Assembly: GCF_000350225.1 (NCBI RefSeq)
Contig: NW_005179285.1
Coordinates: 1 to 64,000 of the forward strand
Source of the DNA: Chondrus crispus
Lineage: Eukaryota > Rhodophyta > Florideophyceae > Gigartinales > Gigartinaceae
Direction: 5' to 3'
Length of the DNA stretch: 64,000 bases
The notes under the pieces were generated by a model, which saw only the letters and a list, made by a program, of their open reading frames with translations, ran no database searches and was not told where the DNA came from. Both the position numbers and the translations under genes were made by a program. Positions 51,138 to 61,573 of this stretch are shown piece after piece. The first letter of the stretch is position 1; every line of letters begins with the position of its first letter.

Positions 51138-51643
51138 GCTCGCTACAAGCGCGACTTCGATAAGCGCATACGACGGATCAAATCGCGACTCCATCCCGGA
51201 GAGTACGTATACCTCAACCCCACCGACGGGGGAAGACTTCGAACAAGCTCGCGTCCCCCGCAGTCGGACCCTACCGCGTCCTCGCGAACGACCACCGAAC
51301 CATCACGATCGATCATGATGGGGTCACTGAGCGGGTCTCCGCAGATCGTTGCGTATACGCGCCACCGCCGACGGACGCTCTACGGGCGAGCACAACAACC
51401 CCAGCTGACCTCGCCGACAAGGTCAGAGAGGGGACACAGTACGCTGTCGAGCGACTACTGAAGCACCGGGATATGGAAGACGGAACTATCGAGTTCCTCA
51501 TCAAGTGGGCGGATTTCGACACGCCCACCTGGACTGCGCGGACTCACGTCCCGGAGGAGTTGGTGTCTCGTTACGCCCAACGCCTCCGGAGACGCACCGG
51601 CATGGACCTCAACTCAAACGTGAACGCGGACGTTCACGCTTGA
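51138..51643 (+). pseudogene. Out-of-frame integrase tail and chromodomain of the second Gypsy element
   Basis: After the TAG the pol frame continues ARYKRDFDKRIRRI and EYVYLNPTDGG. A single-base deletion near 51230 then shifts the rest (NKLASPAVGPYRVLAND, then a chromodomain YAVERLLKHRDMEDGTIEFL, IKWADFDTPTW, HVPEELVSRYAQRL) to another frame ending at TGA about 51641-51643. Chromodomains steer integration to modified histones in chromoviruses. Confidence 0.85.
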
Positions 51644-51652
51644 GGAGGGGGC
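51620..51652 (+). other. Hairpin plus purine tract after pol
   Basis: GTGAACG-cgga-CGTTCAC (51620-51637) overlaps the end of pol and is followed by CTTGAGGAGGGGGCC, the same cassette found twice in the 13.4-kb element. Confidence 0.8.
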
Positions 51653-51660
51653 CCCCAACC

Positions 51661-52799
51661 GCTCCTTTTGGGATAAAAGTAACCGACCGCGGTTAGGCAA
51701 AATTCCGATAAAGGGGCAAGGACACCGGTCCTCCAACCTCCCCCGACGGGGAGGGAGTCACACGACTCCAGGAGCAACACCGGACGAAGATCCTCGAAAG
51801 GAGCACGCAAACGCGAAGAAGTCGCGTGACAGCAAGCAGTACGGGCTGCCCTATGACAATCCCAGCGGAATCGGCAACTAACGGAGAAGAACAACGGACC
51901 CTCCCAGCCGACAATACGGACCAAAACCGCGGTAGCCCACAGGGGTATTAACAAGACAGCATGAGTCAGGGTGTCCCGAATCCCCTCGCCACCACAGGGG
52001 CGCAGCAGCGATCTGCATGAACTCCCGAATCGCCAATTGTTAAACGCCAACTCACGGGGTAGGGCGTGGGATTTCACGCGCTCTGTAGCGTGCCATGCCC
52101 ACCGAAAGGGTCGCCTCGATAACCAGGCGCCGGTGCGTGAGTACGCGAACGTACGGGGCGCCTAAAATAAGGCACGAGGAGCAATGGAGGCGTACCCATG
52201 CTCAAGGTACGGACCAAGTGAGGACGAGGTGAACAAGCCCGACGCGCAGTTAATACGTCGGCGCAGAACTCGTGCCACAACTGTCGACCCGCCTCACCGT
52301 CAGCCTGCGGTACGCACTGTAAATTCGGTACAGACCGTTCTGGCAAACCGCCGCCACCGACGGCAGAAGGTTAAAAACAGATGAAATTAAGGGTGAATGG
52401 GAAATTACACAGCCACGCGCGGGTGGCACGTGCGGGAAGCGCCACCGAGCCACATGTAATCGATGACAGGGCAGCGATACGTGCGTCGCGCCCGACACTT
52501 GGCAATAACCACCCCACGGGCGGGGACTAATTTTTTGGCAAAAATACATTTTCGCGGGAAAATTATTTTTTGGAAATATATTTTTGGTGGATTTAATCAA
52601 GGTCAATGCGCTTCTGCGCACGTGCAGGGCTGGACAGCGCGCGCGCATGCGTGTGGCACTGTAGAGAATGCGCTCTGCACCAGTTGCCGGACAGAAACGC
52701 GCACGCGCTCGCGGCACCTGCCTTCACTACCGGCCCCGCGTCTCCGCTCCCTCCTTCCGCCCGCGCGATGCTGCTCCGCCGCGCGCGCTGACACCGCGC
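51661..52799. other. Tail without recognised gene
   Basis: About 1.1 kb of uncertain origin, possibly the distal part of the second Gypsy element. A small hairpin (CCTCCCCC-gac-GGGGAGGG) lies near 51738-51757 and an AT-rich patch at 52530-52600. No LTR or coding similarity was seen. Confidence 0.5.
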
Positions 52800-53165
52800 T
52801 GCCCTACGAGCCCTCGCCGCCGACGGCGAGGGGGCCAAAGAGAATTGTATTCGTCGCGCGCCGCGCCCTCGCCATCGGTAGCGAGGGTCGCGAAGGATAA
52901 GGCCCGTGCCGTGCATTCGTCGCGGGCCACGCCCTGGCCATCGGTGGCAAGGGTTGCAAAGGATAAGGACCGTTGTCACGCGTCGTCGTACGCCGCGCCC
53001 TGGCCATCGGTGGCGAGGGTCGCGAAGGATAAGGACCGCGCCGCGCGTCGTGGCGCGCCGCGCCCTCGCCATCGGTGGCGAGGGTCGCGAAGGATAAGGA
53101 TCGTCGTCGCGCGTCGTCGCGCGCGGCGCCCTCGCCATCGGTGGCGAGGGCCCCGAAGGATATAA
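52800..53165. repeat. 66-bp minisatellite with internal hairpin
   Basis: The marker GCCATCGGT recurs at 52871, 52937, 53003, 53068 and 53134 (spacings 66, 66, 65, 66), with a degenerate first unit from about 52805. Each unit contains CCCTCGCC-atcggt-GGCGAGGG (8-bp stem) followed by a GAAGGATAAGG-like string. In the last unit the string reads GAAGGATATAATGG, which removes the TAA present in earlier units in that frame. Confidence 0.92.
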
Positions 53166-56032
53166 TGGTGTTGATGAAGTCGACAGTGTATTCACAGAGT
53201 CCGGGCTGTCGGAATCTGAAATCTCACAGTCGACAGAAGCTAGCTTCGGGGCCTTGACATGTTTTCGTGGATGTGTACAGAACGTTCTGTTTCAGTCCAA
53301 CAATAGCAGAACTGACACTGGATTCCTTCCTGGCGATGTTGATATTTCGATCGAAACGTCTCGAGAAGGATACACTTTCACAATTGTTAATAGGATTCTT
53401 CTTTTCGAAGCAGACGAGTACGGATCCTGTATATTCACGATCTTTTGTGATGGAAAAAGAGTACTGGAGGCCACACGCAACTTTGTATATTCCCTATCTT
53501 CCACATCATCCGTGAATGAAAAGGGATATTCTCCAAATCTCGGAAAACTCCAGAACGGTAGGGACTACTTCGTGTACCGAGTTATCCTGTACTCGGACGA
53601 CTTTCAGCCTTTTGCAGGCAAAAGAGGAAGTGCTGGAGGGTTCTATATGCTCCCTCTAAATCTGCCTCTGAGAAACCGAGCAGGCGCAGGCTCTGTCTGC
53701 GTTTTGAGCCTTACACCACCTGGGGTATCATCCAACAATGTACTTCGCGTCCTGATCCCGGACATTCTCAAGTGCACGACGGATGGAATAGAGGTGAAAG
53801 ATTTCTTTGGAAATGAAATCACCGCATTTCTAGATATTGTGGGATACATTAGGGACTATCCTGCAGTAACACATACTCTAGACGTTTTAGGTCAGAACGC
53901 GAGAACTCCATGCCATCTGTGCACCGTCAGAAAGTATTCTGAGAAAGGAATTGGAGAGTCTGACTACGCATACACCACCAAGAATCACTCGCGAAACTCT
54001 GCATTCTGCAGAGACCACGATCGAATGGAATCTATAAGGAATGATCTTGTGAGTAAAGAGGACTTTCAATATGTAGGATTGAAAATCCGTTCGCAAAGTT
54101 GTGTGACCGTTGATGCTGGAACTTCGATCGAAAGTCCAGATTATCTCCCACTCCACCATTTGTCTCGTGAACTCAGAAATGCAAGGGGGCGCGTTCCTCT
54201 AACCGAAAATGGAGAGAGAGTTGTGCCTGCCATCTTTGACCCTTACAGATCTGCTCTAGTGGCTCCGGATCACCTTCTTGCTGGCCTTTCTCAAGACGTT
54301 CTGAATGCTGCGCTCTCTGTTTTTCAGAAGAAGCAGCGCCTTACCGCAGAGATATACATTCAAGAGGCATTCAGGACGCATGGATTAGAGACGCAATCTC
54401 ATATATTCAACGTTGATGCAATCAGAATTCATTCCATGTCTTTATCGAGTATGTTTAATGTCATCTTGGTTGCTCCATTTGCTTTCAAAAGTGCATTATT
54501 TCTTGACCAGAGCGCGACGCAAAAAAGAAGTCTTCCTCGTCACGCAAAGAGTGAGGAACATGATGTTTCTAATTCTGATTCAGATAGTTCGTCTGAATTG
54601 GAAGAGGAAACCGAAGAGCCTTGCATACGAAAAACATTCGAACCTGTGCGCAGTTCTATTATCGAACTACTTGCAAAGTTTCAGAAGCTCGTTGCCGCAA
54701 CGTATTTCTACCCAATTTCTGCTGTGGATGGACAGAAGTCAATCCGAGTGTTTCATAAGAGAGGTGGACATTAACGGTTGAACGATTTAGCGCAACAAGC
54801 TTCTGAATATGTAGCTAGTCTGAACGAGTTTGCAAGCTAAATCAAGAGGGCAGGAAACATCTGAACAAACCAAACGTGCATCGATTGGTTGAACTTTACA
54901 ACTATACATTGCCATGCTTCGGACATATTCGTCACTTTCAGGAGCTCCTCTTCGAGGGAGCACACCGGCCTCTGAAACGAGCGATATCCAAATCAAACCA
55001 CAGAAACCCGCAGTTGTCAGCAATGAATGCTATACTGGATAACGACTGGCTTTCTAGGCTCGGAGAGGTTACGTCATCAATTGAAGACCCCGACAACATT
55101 GACGACGGGCTTGCATCCGAGCTGGAAAGGATCGCTACTGGTGCACGTCTAGAACAGAAAGATTCAAGGTAGTTGAGAACGCTTCTTAACAGTACTTTTG
55201 TACCGCCGTTACTGCGTGACTTCAAGAGAAGAACTCGAGGACTGGGAGACAGATTTAAGCATGACAGGGCTTGGGTGCCTGGTACAGAGTTCGAAGATAT
55301 TAGCATTGCTCTCGAAAGTACATCGTTCAAGACTGAAACCAGGGAAGCATTTCAGGCACTCCAGAAATTTTTTGGAGTAGGAACTTCCGGTGTTCAATGC
55401 ACTGTAACATTTATGATATCATGCTTCCTGGTTCGCATTTCCAACACAGAGGAGTATATAGAAGAAAGAAAGATTGACAAAGGCACACCAAGACATGACA
55501 TATTACGACCAGGTGAGATAGTACAGCCACAGTGAAAAAGTTTTGGCGGACCTGTACAGACCAAGTGGTCATGCTAACAGATGAAGGCCAGATGGACTAC
55601 GCCAATGAACCTCAACCTTTTGCAATGAACCAGTCTGAGACTATGTTCTGGTACGTAGCAGGCCTAATTCTCTCGCGGAATATTATGGAAAAAGCAAGAC
55701 CTGGAGTGGATTCCAATTCAAAAGCAAAAGAAAAAGAAGCGTGCAAATATGAGTATATGTATGCTGTTGTCATTCCGCTAGGAGAAGTTTCACAATGCCA
55801 GTTGTTGGGCAGGAAAAGGTTTCAAATACTGCAGTCAAGTGGCAACTATCTTTTAAGGTTACATTATGGTATTCGGAAGGCAATAGTGTTGCATGATTGC
55901 GAGGTAAGCTTTAAGGGCGAGCCGTGCACGAAGGAGACATCCGGATGCGTCATACATTCCGGAAAGATTGACGAAGGAGGGTCCCATTTCATTTTGGGAA
56001 CTGGCGAAGGATTCCCTCCTAGGAAAGGTTAA
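53098..56032 (+). pseudogene. CACTA/Plavaka-like transposase (interrupted)
   Basis: Open from about 53098 to 54774 in one frame, then pieces at 54876-55172, 55173-55535 (same frame, separated by TAG 55170) and 55532-56032 (shifted). The first piece has an acidic, Ser-rich start (FTESGLSESEISQSTEASFG) and a catalytic-region pattern: VYRVILYSDDFQPFAGKRGS, GGFYMLPLNLPLRNRAG, DFFGNEITAFLDIVGYIRDY-PA and RTPCHLCTVRKY. This fits the EnSpm/CACTA or Plavaka-type layout. The 54876 piece has HRLVELYNYTLPCFGHIRHF and ELLFEGAHRPLKRAISKSN, the conserved distal motif of the same group. No terminal repeats were recognised. The N-terminus fuses in frame with the last minisatellite unit, so the true start is unclear. 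Confidence 0.65.
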
Positions 56033-56884
56033 CCAATGCATGCAGGTAGTAGCCGTATTCACTACTATGCAAAATTAAACGATACCTTAGTTACAATGGC
56101 GATGCGCCCAATGTTCTGCAGTCTCATCCGCGTATATGTTTGACTGCAAAATGTTACCTATTCCTACAAACCACAATTTATACAAAACCCCAGCGTTAGA
56201 AGGACTGGTGCCCCTGGACGCAGACCGAGGAAGTGATCAATGCTGCTTGTGTTCTGGTACCACCGGGCTGGAAAAGAGAGCTCTCTATAGGTCACATTAA
56301 CACGTAATTTGGGAGAAAAGGGGTACATATTTGGTGCAACAGAACAGAACCATGCGCAAAAATTGCGCTGTGGTCCGATTTGCATTCTGTCTTCGCGAAT
56401 CTCTTAGAAGGGATCTTCTGTACAATCTCTCGAATATTCATTGCCATTGGCTGTGTAGACGGGGTTCAGAATTGGGATTCATTGTGGTGCGTTCGAGCTC
56501 TTTTGAGCATGTAACGGTCAATTGGACCGCCGATGAATTTAATCAAATTTCAAAAGAATTGGGCTGACATTGAACAGCAAAGCAAAAGCCTCAGTTTCCG
56601 TCTCTAGAAAGTCTTCTCTAGTGCTGATGTCCACCAACATCACTCCCTTCTCCGTTATTGCAACTTTCAAAGACCCACTTTTGCACATCCTCTCCGCTAC
56701 ATCGGCCATTATCTCTACAGCACTCACATTGTTGGCTTGGTAAGTGGGACTTACTACCTCCTCCTTCTATGCTACGTTTCACCAATCAACGTGCAACAGC
56801 TCTAAGTCGCAGAACAGTATGGTGCATTGATATCATCGTCAAAGATGCTGTGATCGATGCAGTAATTGTCCTTGGTGTCCGGCG

Positions 56885-56910
56885 TGCACCCTGCCTTAAG
56901 GCAGGGTGCA
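56885..56910. repeat. Perfect 26-bp palindrome centred on CTTAAG
   Basis: TGCACCCTGCCTT followed directly by its complement; no spacer and no mismatch. Confidence 0.95.
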
Positions 56911-56940
56911 TGACGGACACACAGGACATTAAATTTCAAC

Positions 56941-56997
56941 TATACGGGCGGGTGAAGCACAATTGTGCAGCACAATTGTGCTTCACTCGCCGGTATA
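56941..56997. repeat. 57-bp inverted repeat with 3-base loop
   Basis: Arms of 27 bp (56941-56967 and 56971-56997); the inner 16 bp (GTGAAGCACAATTGTG) are perfect and there are two mismatches in the outer 11. Confidence 0.92.
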
Positions 56998-57872
56998 TTT
57001 GAAAGTAAATCCCGGAACTACTTTCACCACAAAACGGTACACTCAACCGGGCAGCCCGCATCATCAAAACCATTGCATCCATTGCGTCCACTGCATCCTC
57101 ATCTTCCCGTCCCCTTCCCACATTCCCGCTTCCTCCATTCCGCTTCAAGTCTCTACTCAGTCCCTTCACAGCTTCCTCGTATTGCCAAACACGGCCTCTC
57201 TGTATCACTATCTTCACCCATCGCTCACTCAAAAACAGTCTCTTCAGCTCCTCTACACACCCGGCCTCTTTCAGAGCACTATATATGTTCTCGAAAACGT
57301 ACTCCTCCCGTCCGCTCTTGCTTTCTCCGTCTCCCCCCTCACTCATTGCAAGCAACCCTCCTCCTGCCCTGCACGCCCGACATTACTGTCAGGCTAAACG
57401 AAATTGTCAACAGCGATCCAGAGGTTATGCCTAGGCATGCATGGAAGCTTTTGCTTGAGCATTTAGAGCAAGAAGAAAGCTCTCTTCCGCCTGACTTCCC
57501 GTCAGAGGCCTCTATCAAAGCGAAGCTATCAAATCCAAAGACGAAAAGGTGTCTCGAACATCGAAATCCCTGATACTGTATCGATCGGTTATTCGAAATA
57601 CTTAAAAGCTGTGCAACAAATGACCATGGTCATATGCCACCAACAGAAAACCGAAAATGCTCAATCTATTTAAATATTCCTACTCAGCGTGCTCAGAGCT
57701 TTGTATACGTATGTGGAATGTAGGGGTATCATGTTTCCGCAATTTTGTGAGTGACGGATTGACCAAAATCAGCCATCTTTGTGCCCCTTTTCTCCCAAAT
57801 TGCGTGTTAAATGTAAATGTGCGCACTCGCGTGGTCCCAGCGCGCAGCGAGTACTCGAAATGCGGACAATTG

Positions 57873-57936
57873 CCAGGAGCACCTCAAGGTGCACCTGGTC
57901 AAAACGTTACGATGAACATGTTCAGCGTAACGTTTT
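57873..57936. repeat. Two adjacent palindromes
   Basis: 57873-57898 (CCAGGAGCACCT against AGGTGCACCTGG, one mismatch) and, two bases later, 57901-57936 (18-bp arms beginning AAAACGTTACG, one mismatch, no loop). Confidence 0.9.
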
Positions 57937-58133
57937 CACCGAGCTAGCTGCCTAGCTAGGCATGTAGACATGTGCGGCAAATATGTACGATTTTGGGCGA
58001 AAAAATGTCGCATTTCAATTGGCAGCTAAACTGTTCCCCATTCGAAATTCCCTCGTTGTCATTGGCTGGGTGCCCATTTCGGGGCACAACCATTATCGTA
58101 ATGGAACTTACTGTAATATCCTACGATTCGTAA

Positions 58134-58147
58134 TACTGGGCCCAGTA
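58134..58147. repeat. Perfect 14-bp palindrome
   Basis: TACTGGGCCCAGTA. Confidence 0.9.
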
Positions 58148-58205
58148 CAAAATCACTAACACGGGACAGGTCTCTGGTATCAACAAAGCTGAGGTGCAGT
58201 GTCCG

Positions 58206-58318
58206 AAAAACGCACGCTTTCGGACATGTCCGAAAGCGCGTGTTTTTCACTTCTCTGAAGTTCGAACTTCATTTGCCTTTATACAACCTGCAGCAATCGC
58301 TGCAGGTTGTATAAAGGC
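58206..58318. repeat. Three consecutive palindromes in 113 bp
   Basis: 58206-58247 (21-bp arms, AAAAACGCACGC..., two mismatches); 58256-58271 (perfect TGAAGTTCGAACTTCA); 58275-58318 (perfect 20-bp arms, GCCTTTATACAACCTGCAGC, loop AATC). Confidence 0.95.
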
Positions 58319-59422
58319 ATCATGAGTCGCGACTGGTGAGAACCTCACGCGCGAGCGACATCACCCAAGGGTCAGTCTACAGACTTTGACGCTCCGCAGG
58401 CCGTGGCCGTGGCCACAAGAAAGCTCTGCAGGTTCGTTCTATTTTTTTCTACTCGCTTCGGATCCGCTCTCTTTTGTGTGAAACTGACCATTATTTCGTA
58501 TTTTTAATGTATCTTACAAGTAAGAAGACGATGAACACTACCTGGTACGTTGTCTTACAAACTAACCGTCCTTTTCAGTTATATTCATCCCATGTTTGCC
58601 AGGCAGGGCCCAGAACGGAAGGGGATTTCGGCTGTAGTAGCGACCCGGAGTCTATCTGTAGGTGCTCTTTTATCTTGAAGTACATAGGTCAAATAGATCT
58701 ACAGTGAAATTACTATCGAAAATCTAAACGTTCCAATGCGCAATTGCCCATGATCTTTATCGACCACTCGAAGTATTACTCGCGCGTTCGTTGCGCAGTC
58801 TAAAGGAAGAACGCTTAATTGTACATTGGCGTACAGCACAGTAATAAACGTCGATAGGCGAGGTTGCCTGGAGTAGTGCAAAGACGAGAAGAAGGACCAC
58901 CAGGGGCGGCGTATACATACGGAATAGAAATTCGTATGAGACGGTAGCTCAGTAGGAATGGGCAGACCGACTGGAGCGGTAGCACAGTAGGAAACTGAAG
59001 AATGACTGAGGCGGTAGCAGACCAGACAAGGCAGACCGCCTGACGCGGAAAAGTTCGACTCAGCACACACCGTCTGCAGAGGTATGGAACGTGCAACGGA
59101 AGACCAACTCCGAAGTACTCAGTTTACAACTCTGACAAACATATTTGGTAATCAATCCTGGGATTACACGCCATGTTTCTAGGTGGTCCTGCAGTCTAAC
59201 GCATTGACATCTAATGAAAGTTTCTCGAAAGATGCCATGACACCTGCGGCGCACCGTGGCGCGCACTTATCTCACCCCGTACGAACTACCATAATTCACC
59301 GGCCACGTACCGCCGCCAGCAGTTCTAAATTTGGAATATTATTACTACCACAGGAGTTTTTTTGAATTTTATTTTTGGCGGTAAAATTGACCTTATCACG
59401 GGGTTAAAAGTGTAAACTTTTA

Positions 59423-59480
59423 GGGGTAAAATCCAATTTCTTATTGGTCACGTGACCAATAAGGAATTGGATTTTACCCC
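59423..59480. repeat. 58-bp near-perfect palindrome centred on GTCACGTGAC
   Basis: Two 29-bp arms (59423-59451 and 59452-59480) with one mismatch and no loop. The ends read GGGGTAAAATCC/GGATTTTACCCC and the centre contains CACGTG. A smaller palindrome AAAAGT-gtaa-ACTTTT lies just left. Confidence 0.95.
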
Positions 59481-59537
59481 CTCAGGCGGTCATGTTTTAG
59501 TTATCATAAGACCTCGTTAGAGACCTCCGGAAATTTC

Positions 59538-60462
59538 TAAAATGTACCTTGCAGTGCCGTGCGACCAGTTTGTGAATAGATTTTTCAAAAAACCGTTCGG
59601 TCTACACAGGATGAGCTCCTGATGATCAGCGGCATGACGCAGGAAAACTCTGCTTTTAAGATAAAGCGTGCTGTGGCGGGTTATCGCGCGTTGACTCCAG
59701 AGATTTCCCGAGAGGTATTTTATGAGTCTGAATTATGGCCAATGAATTTTAGGTTTCTTGACCGAATTGCGCCTAGTAAGGCGCGTGATAACCTCAAAGA
59801 ACCTTTGTGCAATAGTGTGAACACGCGAAGTAGTCGGGCAGTTCGTGATTCTCATTTGGAAGAGGTTAGAAATGAATCGCGCACCTTGTGTGAGATTGAG
59901 CCCATTCTCGCATACACAGAAATGTTGCTAGACAGAATTCGGCAATTATCAAACGGCCCTAGCTCGGCCAGTAATACACTAGCAGAGATGCAGGTACTGT
60001 AGAACAATGAGTTCAAAGTGAAAAGGTTGCTTGATACGCAAGTCTCTCCACCCAAGCTTGCAAAGACTTCACAACGTGGACGTTAAGTCAATGCACCCAT
60101 GGCTGGAGCACAGCGTCTTCAAGCAAGGTCAGAAAAAGGGACCCCAAAGCGAAGACGTGAGAATGTCTTCAATTCTGAAAACGCCATTGAACAGAGCAAT
60201 CCGATACCTATCAAAGGGACCACGTTTGAAGGGAACAAAGAAAACCGTTGTCGAGGTGAAAACAGTTTTTGCGCAAAGGCTGATTGACTTAAAGGGGGAC
60301 TTTCTGGATGATATTCCAATTGCGTCATGGCGCCATTTCCGAAGAAGTGGCAATATCGGCGGGCAAGGTGTGTTGAAGACGAGAGCGCTGAAGTGGCAGC
60401 CTCAGGCCTCGTCGGTTTGTCTCACTATCGATAAGAGTGCTCAGCTCCCTGTCAAGAATTGA
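59538..60462 (+). pseudogene. C-terminal fragment of a pogo-like transposase
   Basis: Starts abruptly with AVPCDQFVNRFFKK (about 59553), the third-Asp motif corresponding to LQPCDKFVDKKFK of the intact transposase at 41053. After stops and a frame change it continues RAVAGYRALTPEISREVFYE-SELWPMN (matching VVAHDAITGEDAKRSFRECG-LFPLN) and a charged tail (59622-60002), then a second frame 60031-60462 (basic, KKGPQSEDVRM..., LKGTKKTVVEVKTVF). The N-terminus and first two catalytic Asp are missing. It begins about 60 bases after the 58-bp palindrome. Confidence 0.6.
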
Positions 60463-60665
60463 CCCCCTTTCCCATTTTCCCTCTGTTGACGAGCTCAGGA
60501 ATGGCAAAAAAATGTTGGTCTGATTGGTAAAAACGTTGATTTTTGCATTTCTGGAAAGTGTCTAGGATTGAACCAGTGAGAACGGTACAGTATTTCCATC
60601 TTGTTCTCCCTTCATACATATGAAACGAGTGAGTTTTCAGGAACCGATGCCAGCGTGGTCTTGCT

Positions 60666-60713
60666 GATACAGCCAGACTGTGTCTTTCTGATACAGCCAG
60701 ACTGTGTCTTTCT
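60666..60713. repeat. 24-bp tandem duplication
   Basis: GATACAGCCAGACTGTGTCT plus TTCT occurs twice in a row at 60666-60689 and 60690-60713, about 140 bp upstream of the membrane-protein start. Confidence 0.9.
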
Positions 60714-60850
60714 TTCTGGCTGAGCAAATGTCCGAATGAACGCTATTCATCACAAAGGATCTGGGGAATGTCGACTGCAGACTGTGAGCACCTTGATTCG
60801 TAGCGGTGCGCAAGGCTAGTTTTGACTTTGGAGTTGAATGCTTCTTTGAA

Positions 60851-61573
60851 ATGTACAGAAAGCAACTGTGGCGTCCAAGAGTTTTCAAGGTCTCAGCGCT
60901 TCTCATAATAGCATTTTTACCAGTTCTCACGCATGCTTGGTGGGACGACAAGTGCTCCGAAGATGGCCAGTGCGCCACAATGTTTAAGAGCTTTGAGAGT
61001 CTGATCAGGGGTGTCGGTTGTCATTCGTTCTACTACACTGGCAAATGTTCTCGAATATGCACATTCTCGTTGAAATCGCTCATCGGACGGCCGACGTGGG
61101 CAAAATGTGCGGATCATTGTGACTGGCCCAAGGCTATCACCAGCAGTATTTCATCGTGGTTAGAGATGTGTCTGGCAAATCCTGCTCCGGACGTTTTCGA
61201 GTCGGATGATTCTGAGAGCGCTCAAAACCCTTCTGATAGCCGAGATTCTGGACCAAAGCCGGGCAGCGAACCCCATACAGAATCTAAGCGCAAGCGCTTC
61301 AAGCTTTTCGAGTTTTCTTTCTTCCACATTCTCGTCTTCTTGTGTTTTGTCACATCCTGTGCACTGATGTACATTTCGGGACCGAGGAAGGAAGAGTTGT
61401 TCCAAAGGGTGGTGAAGGGCATGCGATTCATTAAGAATCGGTTCATGAAGTCGCCACGTCGAAAAACAGCGGGCAGAGGACCTCTAGATAATGCACCCGA
61501 CCGACGAGAGTTGCGTGACCTACAGAGAGGGGCTAGGCGACATTTGAAAGCCCTCCGAGCTACGATTGATTGA
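60851..61573 (+). CDS. Secreted/type I membrane protein with eight-cysteine ectodomain
   Basis: The frame opens at 60806 but the first ATG is at 60851, giving 240 residues to TGA 61571-61573. Residues 1-29 form a signal peptide (basic start, then VSALLIIAFLPVLTHA, likely cleaved before WW). The ectodomain (30-115) has eight cysteines at about 35, 41, 57, 66, 70, 86, 90 and 107, compatible with four disulfides. An acidic, Ser/Pro-rich linker (115-145) leads to a KRKR patch and a transmembrane helix (about 157-175, FFHILVFLCFVTSCALMYI). The remaining 65 residues are very basic. I recognise no family. The topology suggests a small surface or secretory-pathway membrane protein; alternatively signal and helix both anchor it. 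It is convergent with the M14-like gene, 365 bp apart. The clean signal-ectodomain-helix layout makes a real gene likely. Confidence 0.65.
   Translation: MYRKQLWRPRVFKVSALLIIAFLPVLTHAWWDDKCSEDGQCATMFKSFESLIRGVGCHSFYYTGKCSRICTFSLKSLIGRPTWAKCADHCDWPKAITSSISSWLEMCLANPAPDVFESDDSESAQNPSDSRDSGPKPGSEPHTESKRKRFKLFEFSFFHILVFLCFVTSCALMYISGPRKEELFQRVVKGMRFIKNRFMKSPRRKTAGRGPLDNAPDRRELRDLQRGARRHLKALRATID

Larger units (their letters stand above)
43570..51660 (+). mobile_element. Second Ty3/Gypsy element, 3' LTR not found
   Basis: Starts with a 703-bp LTR and continues through primer site, intact gag, inter-ORF hairpin, pol and the hairpin plus purine-tract cassette at 51620-51652. Gene content and residues are closely related to the element at 20018-33380 but clearly diverged. 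No second LTR occurs up to 64000. The tail after about 51660 does not resemble the other element's extra module. The right border given is the end of recognisable similarity, not a proven end. Confidence 0.88.
56033..59537. other. Palindrome-rich region without recognised gene
   Basis: About 3.5 kb. A plus-strand frame at 56965-57573 ends with MPRHAWKLLLEHLEQEESSL-PPDF and KAKLSNPKTKR, which faintly recalls the segment after a FLYWCH finger in MULE-type proteins; too weak to call. The striking content is a series of at least nine palindromes between 56885 and 59480. Confidence 0.6.

Noticed and set aside
52603-53195. Arg/Ala-rich frames on both strands at 52.6-53.2 kb
   Set aside because: They are translations of the 66-bp minisatellite (22-residue repeats) rather than genes.
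56965-57573. 202-codon frame with faint MULE/FLYWCH resemblance at its end
   Set aside because: Only about 40 residues are suggestive and the rest is Ser/Pro/His-rich; kept as a comment in the region entry.
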